Shown: positions 1 to 9,540, numbered from the stretch's first letter. The stretch is 64,000 nucleotides of DNA from Paenibacillus polymyxa (GCF_015710975.1 NZ_CP049783.1:1529501-1593500); one strand, 5' to 3'. Numbers and translations are program-made. Notes: generated by a model not told the origin, from the letters alone.

Positions 1-2045
1 CCCTTCCAGTTTACCCAAGCGGAAAAGGTAAAGTCCTTCGCATCCGTTACCGTGTTGGGCAGCTGCACGTAACCATCCTTGCCGTTCAGGGCAAGAGCAC
101 CGCCAAGCTTCCCATCTTTATCCCATGTGGCACCACCATAGGCCTTACCGTCGAGTTGATTATATGTGCTGTCGACAACCGAAGTTCCTTGGTCCTCACT
201 CCACGAGTAACGTGCGAGCTGAGGGCCTTGAGCCTGCTCGGGAACAATGGCACTAAAACTTTTCTTTGCTGTAGCTTTGTCCTTTTTAATAGTCGCCGTC
301 AATGTAACTGCTGCAGGCTGGGAACCGGCTTCTGGACGGTACACTTCACCAGTGACAGAAATAATCTCAGGGCGGGAAGATTCCCACGAAATCGTGGTAT
401 CTTGTGCAGCTTGAGTAGGTAGCGTGAGATCATAAAAAACGTTGCTTGTGTCGCCTAGACTCAGATCCTTCTGCACTGCAGCTACAATCTTGCTGGCCTT
501 CAGATCAGGCTTTAGCGAACCCCATACTGCAACACCCTTGGAGGACAGTGCGGTAAAAGCAAGGGTTTTGGCTCCCGTGTCTGGATCACGGTGCCGCAGG
601 AATACCCCTTTGTACTTCGCACCATCTGCTGTAATTTCCAGCTGATTGTTTGCCCCCAGCTTCCATGTACCGTTCACTCCGCCAGACAGTTTGCCACCGT
701 GATCCAGATTGACGGTAACAGCTTGCTTAATATTGGATGAAATTTCCTTCCCGTGATTTACATACGAGTATTGACCGATGACATCCTTCTCTGACAGCTT
801 TTTCAGTGAATCCTCATCTCCTGAATAGCGATAAGGAGCAACTACAGGCCAACCATCGGCGTTCATGAACATTTCATGTACACGCACTTCAAACTGCTCA
901 CCTCTCCCCGGAAAACGGGAGTGAAAAATGACAAAATGCTTTTTCGTCTTGGGATCATAATAAGCCGAGTTATGTCCGGGCGACACATAGCCTGTTCCCA
1001 GCCCTGTTCCCGGATCACCAATTTCTCTTGGAATTAGGTAATTACCTATTAACTTGACGCCGTATGGCTCAATGGAAGCGTCATCAAAAAGAGGTTTGTC
1101 AGGATTCGCTTTAACCTTGATCATGTCGTTGCCTTCAGCATCGTAGAAAGGACCATCCGGTGTTTTGGACCGAGCCACACGCAAGTTATATCCGCCATCC
1201 GCTGACAATCCGCCATAGGACAGGAACAAGTAATAGTAGTCCGTTTGTGGACTGTATTGTATGTACGGCCCCTCCATACGAGCATGGTTACCGCCCGTCA
1301 GTTTTTTCCCGTAGCCTTGGCCTGGTAAAGGCTTCCCTGTTTTTTCATCCATCTGCATAATGAAAATGCCTCCGGAGTAGGAGCCATATACCATCCACAG
1401 CTTGCCGTTCTTATCATAGAAAGTGTCAGGGTCTACGGCATTGGGATGCTTGGTTGCGTCATAGATCGTCCCATCTTCACTCGGTTGATCCCACATGCCG
1501 GACTTCAGGAAAATTCCTTTATTCTTATAAGGTCCTTCAATTTTATCAGCCACCGCTAGGCCCATAGCTGAACGCGGGGAGTCTCCTTTACAAGCGTTAT
1601 AGTACATATAAAACTTGCCATCCGCCAGTTGAATAACATCCGCTGCCCACAGCGTGTCTGTCTGCGCCCAATCCAGCGCTTCCTTTAATTCTTCTTTGAC
1701 GTTGGGAATCAATGCATTACCATTTGCCACACCTGTCGCAATTGTATCCCAATTCATGAGGTCTTTGGACTTGGCAGCCGCCAGATGTGAGCCAAAAATG
1801 TAAAATATATCTTTCACTTTCAGGATGGATGGATCATGTACGGAAGTCTCCTTGAAGGAAACAGCCTTTTTACTTTGGCTTAAAATATTATTCAGACCTT
1901 GAGCTTGAAGGATGGTTTGCTCCAGACTTTGAATCCCAACTGTATCTGAATTGAGTGTGGACTCGGCGCCCACCAAAGAAGCAGGTAACAACAGTGCACC
2001 TGCCAGAGAAGCAGCCGTTACTTTACGAACAAATAATTGCTTCAT
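1..2045 (-). CDS. Secreted GH43 arabinan endo-1,5-alpha-arabinosidase, 3' end outside window
   Basis: Extracellular glycoside hydrolase predicted to cut the alpha-1,5-arabinan side chains of pectin. The start at 2045 (MKQLFVRKVTAASLAGAL) follows a GAGGAG ribosome site at 2053-2058 and gives a signal peptide ending near SLVGAES. The GH43 five-blade propeller follows. The catalytic base Asp is in VHDPSIL (about residue 70), a second acidic motif is VDPDTFYDKNGKLWMVYGS, and the general acid Glu is in ARMEGPYIQY. After the propeller come a beta domain, an Ig-like segment around SWESSRPEIISVTGEV, and the beginning of a LamG/concanavalin-type domain (YVQLPNT, FTFSAWVNW), where the window ends. At least 681 residues, so much longer than single-domain arabinanases. 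A cre-like site upstream suggests CcpA repression. Family call is firm; exact substrate is inferred. Confidence 0.88.
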   Translation of the reverse strand, partial: MKQLFVRKVTAASLAGALLLPASLVGAESTLNSDTVGIQSLEQTILQAQGLNNILSQSKKAVSFKETSVHDPSILKVKDIFYIFGSHLAAAKSKDLMNWDTIATGVANGNALIPNVKEELKEALDWAQTDTLWAADVIQLADGKFYMYYNACKGDSPRSAMGLAVADKIEGPYKNKGIFLKSGMWDQPSEDGTIYDATKHPNAVDPDTFYDKNGKLWMVYGSYSGGIFIMQMDEKTGKPLPGQGYGKKLTGGNHARMEGPYIQYSPQTDYYYLFLSYGGLSADGGYNLRVARSKTPDGPFYDAEGNDMIKVKANPDKPLFDDASIEPYGVKLIGNYLIPREIGDPGTGLGTGYVSPGHNSAYYDPKTKKHFVIFHSRFPGRGEQFEVRVHEMFMNADGWPVVAPYRYSGDEDSLKKLSEKDVIGQYSYVNHGKEISSNIKQAVTVNLDHGGKLSGGVNGTWKLGANNQLEITADGAKYKGVFLRHRDPDTGAKTLAFTALSSKGVAVWGSLKPDLKASKIVAAVQKDLSLGDTSNVFYDLTLPTQAAQDTTISWESSRPEIISVTGEVYRPEAGSQPAAVTLTATIKKDKATAKKSFSAIVPEQAQGPQLARYSWSEDQGTSVVDSTYNQLDGKAYGGATWDKDGKLGGALALNGKDGYVQLPNTVTDAKDFTFSAWVNWK

Positions 2046-2170
2046 AAATCAATCTCCTCTCGTTTTGAACATTCCTGCTAACATAAAACAATAATGAATA
2101 AGACGGTCAGGATTATGTTTGTATTAACTTCTCCACTCTTAAATTAAATGTTGATCATCCCCCTCTTTGA

Positions 2171-2186
2171 ATTAAAGCGCTTTCAA
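2171..2186 (-). promoter_or_regulatory. Candidate cre (CcpA) site upstream of arabinanase
   Basis: On the minus strand the sequence TTGAAAGCGCTTTAAT matches the cre consensus WTGNAANCGNWWNCAW at all but one defined position. It lies about 125 bases upstream of the arabinanase start, a usual place for carbon catabolite control of polysaccharide hydrolases. Role inferred from match and position. Confidence 0.6.
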
Positions 2187-2475
2187 CTAATGTGAAAAAT
2201 AAAACCTCCTGCTGTTAAGAAGGACGATTCAAACCTGACGGTCAATCGTATCTCTATATTATTCAATGAATATGGAAAATTCAATATGTAATTTTATAAT
2301 TTTATGAATTATTCGTTTAATTATTAACCTTAATAAATGTGTTGCTTTAATTCCTAGTTTAAAGTTATAATTTGACAAGTAAAATTCTATATGTTACCTG
2401 CCGATATATCTAAAAAGAATTGTTTTACGATGAATATAATACAAATATTTACATTTTATGAGGAGGTGAAAATTT
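2187..2475. other. AT-rich intergenic region between divergent genes
   Basis: The gap between the arabinanase start (2045) and the DUF805 gene (2476) is 430 bases. Apart from the cre site at 2171-2186 it is strongly AT-rich. A TATAAT at 2435-2440 sits 36 bases before the DUF805 start and could be its -10 box, but no good -35 is seen. TGAATA at 2431-2436 followed by CATTTTA at 2452-2458 resembles sigma-G elements, but the 15-base spacer is short. No gene is visible. Confidence 0.35.
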
Positions 2476-2817
2476 ATGCAATGGTATTTAAATGGATTAA
2501 AAAACTATGTAGGATTCCAAGGTAGAGCAAGACGTACAGAATACTGGATGTTTGTTCTATTTAGTGTAATTGCCAGTTTTATAGTCGGTCTGATCGATGG
2601 TCTTTTGGGCTTAACTCCAATATTGACTCTCATCTACTCTCTGGCTGTCCTGTTGCCATCCTTGGCAGTTCTTGCTCGCAGACTGCACGACACGGGTAAA
2701 AGCGGTTGGTGGATTCTGATTGCTCTTGTGCCATTCGGTGGCATTGTACTGCTTGTATTCGCATGCCTAGACAGTCAGCCTGGCGACAATAAGTATGGGA
2801 AAAATCCTAAATTGTAA
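2476..2817 (+). CDS. DUF805 family small membrane protein
   Basis: A 113-residue protein of the DUF805 family (YhaH-like), whose function is not established. It opens with MQWYLNGLKNYVGFQGRARR, the typical amphipathic beginning with an Arg-rich turn (GRARRTEYW), then has hydrophobic segments at about residues 22-45, 48-66 and 75-98 and the conserved LARRLHDTGKSGWW motif. AGGAGGTG at 2462-2469 is an excellent ribosome site. It stands alone: upstream is the divergent arabinanase, downstream its own terminator and then the first ger operon. Length is normal for the family. Confidence 0.85.
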   Translation: MQWYLNGLKNYVGFQGRARRTEYWMFVLFSVIASFIVGLIDGLLGLTPILTLIYSLAVLLPSLAVLARRLHDTGKSGWWILIALVPFGGIVLLVFACLDSQPGDNKYGKNPKL

Positions 2818-2834
2818 TTTGATGTAGTTGGTCT

Positions 2835-2869
2835 AAAACCTCTTTCACTTTTGTGAAGGAGGTTTTTTT
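2835..2869 (+). terminator. Rho-independent terminator after DUF805 gene
   Basis: A 12-pair stem AACCTCTTTCAC / GTGAAGGAGGTT with one G-T pair is followed by a run of T. It separates the DUF805 gene from the germination operon at 2972. Confidence 0.85.
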
Positions 2870-2971
2870 ATACCCGCTTTTCCCCTATCGAAATTCCAGC
2901 TATAAGTTTACCAAGAGACTCCAGCGTCCATACTGGATTAAAAAGTATCCTCAAAGAGAGGAAGAACGTAC

Positions 2972-4567
2972 ATGCGTTTTCGGAAAAGAACCCCCCTTAA
3001 CAAATTTAGAAAGGCACCCGTTCAGCAAAGCGAGAGTAAGCCTGAACATCCCGCAGAACAGCTCAGTGCAAATATCGGAACCAATCTTCAGCAGATCAGA
3101 CAAGCGCTTGGCAACAGCACCGACATCGTCATAAGAGAAATTCGAATCGGCAAGGACGGTGACCAGACCATTGCGATCCTCTATACCGACGGTTTGGTGG
3201 ACCAAAATATAGTCTCCGACTTCATTATGGAATCAATGATGCTGGACAGCAGCTTGTCCAAGGACGTGGAATGCCGGATTCAAGCTTCCTCTAACGTCAT
3301 GCAAATGTTGAAAGATTACGCCCTTACTATTGGCAGCATCCAGGATATTAATGACTTTGAAGCCTTATATAACGCGCTGTTGTCGGGGGATGCAATCATT
3401 TTGATTGGGGGTGAGACGCAGGCAATATCGGCCAGCGCACGTGGATGGAAGGATCGGGGGGTCACCGAGCCTGCCTCAGAAAATGTCGTCCGTGGGCCTC
3501 GGGAAGGATTTTCTGAGACATTGCGTACGAACACAGCCTTGATTCGACGTAAAATTAAAGATCCGAATCTATGGCTGGAGACCAAACAAATCGGTCGTGT
3601 AACCCAGACCGATGTCGCTGTCATGTATATAAAGGGGATTGTGAACCCTAAATTGGTTGAGGAAGTACATGAACGATTGAATCGCATAGATGTAGACGGC
3701 ATTCTCGAAAGCGGGTATATCGAGGAATTAATCCAAGACAAAACCTTCACCCCCTTTCCGACAGTATACAATTCAGAACGCCCAGACGTGATCGCCGCCG
3801 AGCTGCTGGAAGGAAAAATTGCGATCCTAGTGGATGGTACCCCTTTTGTGCTTGTCGTGCCTGCATTATTTGTTTCCTTCCTGCATGCGGCGGAGGACTA
3901 TTATCAGCGTGCAGACATTAGCAGCTTCATCCGTGTCCTTCGTTATACCGGAGTTTTTATTTCCTTGCTCGGTCCGTCCTTATATGTTGCCATCACTACG
4001 TTTCATCAGGAAATGCTGCCGACCTCACTGCTAATCGGTCTAGCAGCACAGCGCGAAGCGGTCCCCTTCCCTGCCTTTATTGAAGCACTCATGATGGAAC
4101 TGACATTTGAAATATTGCGGGAAGCTGGCGTTCGCATGCCCAAGTACATTGGGGCAGCCGTCTCTATCGTCGGCACACTCGTCATTGGACAAGCTGCTGT
4201 CGAGGCGGGCATCATATCTGCGGCAATGGTTATTGTTGTATCGATTACTGCTATTTCCAGCTTTGTTCTTCCTGCCTACAATATGTCTATCGCTTTTCGC
4301 ATGCTGCGGTTTCCCTTAATGGGGCTTGCCGCTTCCTTTGGGCTGTTCGGAATTATCGTCGGAGGCATTGCCCTGATCCTGCATATGTGCAGCCTTCGTT
4401 CATTCGGCGTTCCCTATATGACTCCTTTTGCACCTCTCATACCGGCAGACACCAAAGATACCATCTTTCGATTCCCTCACTGGATGATGATGTCACGTCC
4501 CCGGTTAGTCGATCAGAAAAATGTCAAACGTCGAAACAGCACTCCGCCCCGCAAATCACGGGAATAG
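2972..4567 (+). CDS. GerA-family spore germination receptor, A subunit
   Basis: A subunit of a GerA-type germinant receptor in the spore inner membrane, which with B and C subunits senses small nutrients and starts germination. The 531-residue protein has the usual long hydrophilic N-terminal domain (about 1-300) with the family motif ENVVRGPREGFSETLRTN, then membrane segments with DGTPFVLVVPALFVSF, LPTSLLIGLAAQREAVPFP and MPKYIGAAVSIVGTLVIGQ, and a short basic C-terminal tail. The start at 2972 follows GAGAGGAAG. It is the first gene of an operon with C (4603), D-like (5842) and B (6111) subunits. The germinant cannot be read from sequence. Confidence 0.93.
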   Translation: MRFRKRTPLNKFRKAPVQQSESKPEHPAEQLSANIGTNLQQIRQALGNSTDIVIREIRIGKDGDQTIAILYTDGLVDQNIVSDFIMESMMLDSSLSKDVECRIQASSNVMQMLKDYALTIGSIQDINDFEALYNALLSGDAIILIGGETQAISASARGWKDRGVTEPASENVVRGPREGFSETLRTNTALIRRKIKDPNLWLETKQIGRVTQTDVAVMYIKGIVNPKLVEEVHERLNRIDVDGILESGYIEELIQDKTFTPFPTVYNSERPDVIAAELLEGKIAILVDGTPFVLVVPALFVSFLHAAEDYYQRADISSFIRVLRYTGVFISLLGPSLYVAITTFHQEMLPTSLLIGLAAQREAVPFPAFIEALMMELTFEILREAGVRMPKYIGAAVSIVGTLVIGQAAVEAGIISAAMVIVVSITAISSFVLPAYNMSIAFRMLRFPLMGLAASFGLFGIIVGGIALILHMCSLRSFGVPYMTPFAPLIPADTKDTIFRFPHWMMMSRPRLVDQKNVKRRNSTPPRKSRE

Positions 4568-4602
4568 AAAAAAGAGAAACCGTCAGAAAGGAGTGGATCA
4601 TC

Positions 4603-5808
4603 ATGAAGCGGAAGAAGGCGTTTCTCTTCCTGGTTCTTGCACTCGTCTTACTTCTGACAGGCTGTTGGAATCGTAGAGAGTTGAATGAGCTAGCCATCGC
4701 CGTCGGTATGGGAATCGATAAGCAAGGAGATCAATTCCGGGTCTCTATCCAAGTGGTGGACCCTGGCAAGGCATCGGCTAAAAAAGGAGCAGGAGGCGGG
4801 GCTCCAGCCACCTTGTATACAGAGGAGGCGGACACCATATTTGAAGCGATCCGAAAAATAACAACAATTAGTCCCCGGAGAATGTATTTTTCTCACCTGC
4901 GCATATGTGTTATCGGTGAGTCGTTAGCTGCCGAAGGGATGGCAAAATCTTTAGATTTACTCTCCAGATATCATCAGTTCCGCACTGATTTTTATATTGT
5001 AGTGTCCAAGGACGTTAGTGCGGAGGATACGTTGAAAATTATGACGCCTTTAAATCCGATTCCCGCCAATGACCTTTTTTCTTCCCTGGAAACATCACAG
5101 AAAAACTGGTCGCCTAGTACGACGGTAACCTTGGATGAATTGATTGCAGCTATGACTAGTGAAGGAAAGCAGCCTGTGTTGACAGGACTTCGGATCATTG
5201 GCAATAAAGAAATGGGAGAAACCAGCGACAATGTGCAAAAGATCGCTCCGTTCAGTCGTTTACAGTATTCAGGACTTGCTGTATTCAGAAAAGATCGACT
5301 AATCGGATGGTTAGATGAAACTGAAAGTAGGGGCTATAATTTTATCCTTGGCAAAGTGCAAAGCTCTGTCGGTTACGTTGCTTGCCCTAGAGGCGGCAAA
5401 GTCGTCTCCGAAATCATTCGCACCCAAACCACTGTAAAAGGAAGCACCTATAGGGGAGAGCCCCAGATTCATATTAAAATGCAGGTTGAGGCCAACGTGG
5501 GAGAAGTCGAGTGTACTGACCTCGATTTGACCAAGGTAGGAACGATTTATGACATTGAAAAGCAAGAAGAAGAAAAAATAGAAAATATTATGAAGTCGGC
5601 AGTTAGAAAGGCCCAACAATCGTACAAAACGGACATATTCGGATTCGGTGAAGCCATTCACCGCGCTGCCCCGAAGACTTGGAACAGACTGAAACAAAAC
5701 TGGGATGAGGAACACTTTACAGAATTACCCGTAACGATCAAAGTCGATTTCAAGATTCGGCGCTTGGGCACCATTGGTAGCTCCTTTATTAATGATATGA
5801 AAGAGTAA
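4603..5808 (+). CDS. GerC-family spore germination lipoprotein, C subunit
   Basis: Lipid-anchored C subunit of the germinant receptor. The open frame begins upstream at 4387, but that part overlaps the A gene. The start at 4603 (MKRKKAFLFLVLALVL) follows AGAAAGGAG and opens a lipoprotein signal peptide whose lipobox LLTGC puts the modified Cys at residue 20, followed by the family hallmark CWNRRELNELAIAVGMGID. The 401-residue length is normal for GerC. Conserved segments include the RRMYFSHLRICVIGE block in the N-terminal half and the GFGEAIHRAAPKTWNRLKQN motif near the C terminus. It lies 35 bases after the A gene. Confidence 0.93.
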   Translation: MKRKKAFLFLVLALVLLLTGCWNRRELNELAIAVGMGIDKQGDQFRVSIQVVDPGKASAKKGAGGGAPATLYTEEADTIFEAIRKITTISPRRMYFSHLRICVIGESLAAEGMAKSLDLLSRYHQFRTDFYIVVSKDVSAEDTLKIMTPLNPIPANDLFSSLETSQKNWSPSTTVTLDELIAAMTSEGKQPVLTGLRIIGNKEMGETSDNVQKIAPFSRLQYSGLAVFRKDRLIGWLDETESRGYNFILGKVQSSVGYVACPRGGKVVSEIIRTQTTVKGSTYRGEPQIHIKMQVEANVGEVECTDLDLTKVGTIYDIEKQEEEKIENIMKSAVRKAQQSYKTDIFGFGEAIHRAAPKTWNRLKQNWDEEHFTELPVTIKVDFKIRRLGTIGSSFINDMKE

Positions 5809-5841
5809 TTCCTCACTCCACAAAAGAAGGTGTTTTGCAAA

Positions 5842-6036
5842 GTGCTATCTCAAATCGTAAAAATCATCGGCATATTCCTCGTCGCTGCTGTAATTAGCTT
5901 AATTGAAGTCCCCGACATGTGGAAAAAAGGATTTAAAAAAGAGCTTTGGTTATTTTTCATCCTACTCTTTTTTGCGGTCGGAATTAGTTGTGCCAAGGTA
6001 TTACACTGGCTCATTCCCACCCCCTGGATTGGATAA
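5842..6036 (+). CDS. Small two-helix membrane protein, probable germinant receptor D subunit
   Basis: A 64-residue protein between the C and B genes of the ger operon. It has two hydrophobic helices (about residues 3-22 and 37-58) joined by the loop EVPDMWKKGFKKELW, and ends in IPTPWIG. Size, topology and location match the D subunits known from several Bacillus and Clostridium germinant receptor operons, which modulate receptor output. Start choice: GTG at 5830 directly abuts the AGAAGG sequence, whereas GTG at 5842 lies 9 bases after AGAAGGTG, so 5842 is preferred. The second ger operon at 51603 has no such gene. Confidence 0.72.
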   Translation: MLSQIVKIIGIFLVAAVISLIEVPDMWKKGFKKELWLFFILLFFAVGISCAKVLHWLIPTPWIG

Positions 6037-6110
6037 CAGCCATATATAGACCATTCAGCAATTTCCTGATCCATATGGGCCTAATAAAATAAAGAGGAGG
6101 TGAAAAACGG

Positions 6111-7232
6111 GTGCCCGCACAAATCAAAATCTCAGCACGACAAATCATGATCATATCTGCTTTATTTACGGTCGGAAGTGCAATCCTCATCGTCCCTTCA
6201 GGGATGGCACTTGTAGCCAAACAAGATGCGTGGATTGCCGCGCTCGTGGGGGTCGGGGCTGGGCTACTTATCTTGTATATGTACAGCAAGCTTGCGGCGC
6301 TTTATCCAGAGAGGACCCTGGTTGAGATGATGGAAACTCTACTCGGAAAATGGTTAGGCAAAACCGTAGGTTTTCTATTTTTCACCCTACTATTCATTAA
6401 TGCTCCTGTACCGGTGTTATTTTATTTAGGAAATTTTATGACTACTCAAATGATACCAGAAACGCCGATTCTAGCGGTGAATATTCTTTTTGCACTTATC
6501 ATAGTATTCGCTGCTCGGCTGGGTCTCGAAGTCCTGGCTCGTTCGGCCGAACTGTTGTTTCCTTTATTTACTCTGCTGTATATTTCTTTTGTAGGTTTAG
6601 TGGTATCCAACATTAAGCTGGAAAATGTCCAACCTGTATTGGAGGCAGGAGTAGGGCCGATTTGGCCTGCTGCCCTGTCCTTTGTTAGCACAGTATTTAT
6701 ACCTCATATTATTTTGCTCATGATCTTCCCTTCTTCTATAAATCGTTCCGATCAAACCCGTAAAGCTTTTTTCATAGGAAGCCTGATTGGCGGATTAATG
6801 CTGGTCGTGGTGGTTGCATTGACAATTTTGGTATTTGGTCCTGACTTAACGGCAAGAAATATATATCCTAGCTATGCGTTAGCCAAAAAAATTAGCATTG
6901 GCAACTTTCTACAGCGCATCGAAGCCATCATGGCTACAATGTGGTTTATTTCACTTTTTTTTAGAATCACACTGTATATGCACACCACAGTGACAGCAAT
7001 CGCCCAAATCTTTTGTCTGAAAAGCGATCGGCAACTGGTGCTTCCTCTCGGGATGTTATTAGTCATCCTGTCCATCATCGTGTACCCTAATGTCCCTTAC
7101 CAACAAACCTATGATACAAAGACGTGGATTCCCTATTCTCTATCCATTGGGTTGTTTTTCCCCTTACTGCTGCTCTGTATTCATGGGATACGAACAATCT
7201 GGTCAAAGAAAAAAACAGCATCCAAAGGGTAA
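6111..7232 (+). CDS. GerB-family spore germination permease, B subunit
   Basis: Integral membrane B subunit of the germinant receptor, related to APC-type amino acid transporters and thought to bind the germinant. 373 residues with about ten hydrophobic segments. The N-terminal block ISARQIMIISALFTVGSAI and the segment ERTLVEMMETLLGKWLGK are typical. The start is GTG at 6111, preceded by GAGGAGGTG eight bases away. It is the last gene of the A-C-D-B operon. The gene order A-C-B, rather than A-B-C of B. subtilis gerA, is also seen in the second ger locus of this window. Confidence 0.92.
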   Translation: MPAQIKISARQIMIISALFTVGSAILIVPSGMALVAKQDAWIAALVGVGAGLLILYMYSKLAALYPERTLVEMMETLLGKWLGKTVGFLFFTLLFINAPVPVLFYLGNFMTTQMIPETPILAVNILFALIIVFAARLGLEVLARSAELLFPLFTLLYISFVGLVVSNIKLENVQPVLEAGVGPIWPAALSFVSTVFIPHIILLMIFPSSINRSDQTRKAFFIGSLIGGLMLVVVVALTILVFGPDLTARNIYPSYALAKKISIGNFLQRIEAIMATMWFISLFFRITLYMHTTVTAIAQIFCLKSDRQLVLPLGMLLVILSIIVYPNVPYQQTYDTKTWIPYSLSIGLFFPLLLLCIHGIRTIWSKKKTASKG

Positions 7233-7474
7233 ATCACACTCTTTTTTCGTTATCTGCGAATTTTTTTAGCGCTACCTGTTTACAATCTCCTCTTTTAGTT
7301 TATTTTAAACGAGTATTAAGCTGGCGCTAAGATTGGGCGTGTATGATGTATTTAAGAATCTGGTAACTACATAAGCCGGATGGGCTAAAGGCATAAACAT
7401 CACTCCCGTTGGATATCCATATACCGTTCCACCCCGTCAGAAATTTAATGAAACACAAAAGGAGATTTACACTT

Positions 7475-7873
7475 ATGAATCGAAAACGAATGTTGGTCAT
7501 CTGCACACTGTTGCTGGCGTTATCTATTGGGCAGTCATCTACTTGGGGAAGTCGGGCTAATGCTGCTGCACTGGCTCCAGAGAGAGCCCTTCATGTACAG
7601 GACAATGAAGCTTCCAAGGATGATGATCTGTTGAAAGCACTGGGTATATCCTCGGATGAGCAATTATATGATGCGTTATATAATGGTCAAACCTTGGCTG
7701 ATATTGCACAAACCCATAATCAGGATGCTCAGGCTATCGTTGATCTACAGGTAGCTCAGTTGACGGAGCAGTTGGATCAACGACTGGCCAATGAGAGCAT
7801 TACCCTAGAGCAATACCAAGCCCATAAGGCAGAACTGACACAAGTCGTTGCCAAAAGTGTATTCGGGCTGTAA
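7475..7873 (+). CDS. Small secreted helical protein of unknown function
   Basis: A 132-residue secreted protein. The start at 7475 (MNRKRMLVICTLLLALSIG) follows AAGGAG at 7459-7464 and opens a signal peptide with likely cleavage after SRANA. The mature part is short, acidic and helical, with DDDLLKALGISSDEQLYDAL and the segment NGQTLADIAQTHNQDAQAI, followed by LTEQLDQRLANESITLEQY. This resembles small secreted YckD/DUF2680-like proteins, but the match is from memory and the function is unknown. It has its own terminator at 7896 and stands between the ger operon and the convergent pyk. Confidence 0.7.
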   Translation: MNRKRMLVICTLLLALSIGQSSTWGSRANAAALAPERALHVQDNEASKDDDLLKALGISSDEQLYDALYNGQTLADIAQTHNQDAQAIVDLQVAQLTEQLDQRLANESITLEQYQAHKAELTQVVAKSVFGL

Positions 7874-7895
7874 GCCTAGACACGACCGAACATCA

Positions 7896-7930
7896 AAAAG
7901 GCGCTGAACCCTTAGAGGATCAGCGCCTTT
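7896..7930. terminator. Bidirectional terminator between secreted protein gene and pyk
   Basis: The perfect stem AAAGGCGCTGA / TCAGCGCCTTT carries A-rich and T-rich flanks, so it can serve the plus-strand gene ending at 7873 and the minus-strand pyk ending at 7947. Confidence 0.85.
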
Positions 7931-7946
7931 TCTGTATTGATATAAC

Positions 7947-9362
7947 TTACGCTTGATATACCCGAATCAGATTGGTCGTGCCTGCCTCAGCGACAGGGAC
8001 GCCTGCTGACAGGACTACAGTATCTCCTTTATGGATATATCCTGCATTCAGCGCGTTACGGATGGAAGATTCGAACATTTCATCCGTTGTGGCTACCTTA
8101 TCCCCTTTAATCGGGAATACACCGGACAACAGGCAAATTTTAGCGAATACCGTGTTATTCGGAGTAACCGCAATGATCGGTGCCTTCGGACGATATTTGG
8201 ACACCATACGAGCCGTGAATCCACTGGCAGTCGAGGTAATAATCGCTTTGGCATCCAGCTCCAGAGACGAACTCACCGCACCCTGACTAATGACTTCAGT
8301 AATGTTGGTGCTTTGGCGTGCTCTGCGCTTATCGAACTGCTCCTGGTAATCCAATTGGGATTCTGCACTGGCAGCTACCGCAGCCATGGTCCGTACGGAT
8401 TCAACAGGGTATTTACCTGCAGCAGATTCGCCCGACAGCATCACTACGTCAGCTCCCTGCATAACGGCATTGAACACGTCACTAACTTCAGCTCTCGTCG
8501 GACGCGGGTTCACCTGCATGGACTCCAGCATGTGAGTAGCAACGATAACGGGCTTGCCGACCAGATTACATTTGTCGATCATTTCTTTTTGCATCACAGG
8601 CACGTCTTGAATTGGCACTTCCACGCCTAAGTCGCCACGAGCTACCATAATGCCGTCCGAAGCTTCGATGATATCATCCAGGTTTTCCATACCTTCGGCA
8701 TTTTCAATTTTGGAATAAATCTGTACATGCTCGGCATGATGTCCCTTCAAAATTTCACGGATTTCACGGATGTCGTCGCCTTTACGCACAAAAGAAGCCG
8801 CAATAAGCTCGATACGCTGCTCCACCCCAAATTGAATGTGCTTCACGTCGCGCTCTGTTACGCCTGGAAGAGTTGTATGAATCCCTGGCAGATTCACACC
8901 TTTTCTCGGCTTCAAAATACCGCCGCTTACGATATTACAAATCATCTCGGTACCTTCGATGGAGGTTACAGTCAGATCAACCAAACCGTCGTCGATGAGA
9001 ATACGGTCACCTGGTTTGATATCCTTCGGCATATCCGGGTAATTCACCGAAATACGATGCTCGTCCCCCAAAATCTCTTCCGTGGTCAGAATGAGCTGGC
9101 TGCCTGGCTTCAGTAGAACAGATGCCTCTTTCAGCTTGCCAATCCGTATTTCCGGTCCTTTAATATCCATCATGACAGGGATACAGGTATTCATTTCCTT
9201 CGCTGCCTGTCTCACATTTTCAATACGTTTAACATGATCCTCCAGCTCCCCATGAGCCATGTTCAAGCGAGCTACAGTCATACCAGCCTGGATCATTTCT
9301 TTTAACAAATCAATGGAGTCGCAGGCAGGTCCCATAGTACAAATAATTTTCGTTTTAAGCAT
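7947..9362 (-). CDS. pyk: Pyruvate kinase
   Basis: Last step of glycolysis: phosphoenolpyruvate plus ADP to pyruvate plus ATP, in the cytoplasm. 471 residues starting MLKTKIICTMGPACDS, with the substrate loop VARLNMAHGE, MDIKGPEIR, the signature around IYSKIENAEGMENLDDI with the catalytic Lys, and MVARGDLGVEVP. The frame is open 48 bases further upstream, but AGGAGG just before 9362 supports this start. It lacks the C-terminal PEP-utiliser-like extension of Bacillus and Geobacillus pyruvate kinase (about 585 residues), so it is the shorter form. It is monocistronic here, not next to pfkA. Confidence 0.95.
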   Translation of the reverse strand: MLKTKIICTMGPACDSIDLLKEMIQAGMTVARLNMAHGELEDHVKRIENVRQAAKEMNTCIPVMMDIKGPEIRIGKLKEASVLLKPGSQLILTTEEILGDEHRISVNYPDMPKDIKPGDRILIDDGLVDLTVTSIEGTEMICNIVSGGILKPRKGVNLPGIHTTLPGVTERDVKHIQFGVEQRIELIAASFVRKGDDIREIREILKGHHAEHVQIYSKIENAEGMENLDDIIEASDGIMVARGDLGVEVPIQDVPVMQKEMIDKCNLVGKPVIVATHMLESMQVNPRPTRAEVSDVFNAVMQGADVVMLSGESAAGKYPVESVRTMAAVAASAESQLDYQEQFDKRRARQSTNITEVISQGAVSSSLELDAKAIITSTASGFTARMVSKYRPKAPIIAVTPNNTVFAKICLLSGVFPIKGDKVATTDEMFESSIRNALNAGYIHKGDTVVLSAGVPVAEAGTTNLIRVYQA

Positions 9363-9540
9363 AGTAATGTCATCCTCCTGAATGTCTTTACTGTATAACT
9401 TCTTCTCCACTTTGCTTCTCTATCTACATTAAACTTATATAGTCCTATTCTACCTGTACCCGTTCACCAAGACTATGAACTATAGTATGATGGATGTATT
9501 ACAGTATGATGAATGTTGAAGACATTGGAGAGTGAGTTTT

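Noticed and set aside
2928..2936. CATACTGG as sigma-G -10 box for the first ger operon
   Set aside because: The last consensus base is wrong and no -35 element lies 17-18 bases upstream.
7233..7474. Possible riboswitch in the 242-base leader before the small secreted protein
   Set aside because: Short GC-rich words resemble parts of a c-di-GMP-I aptamer, but the conserved core could not be matched.
8031..8630. Long plus-strand frame opposite pyk, 199 codons
   Set aside because: It lies wholly inside the strongly supported pyruvate kinase gene on the other strand, has no ribosome site and no recognisable motif.
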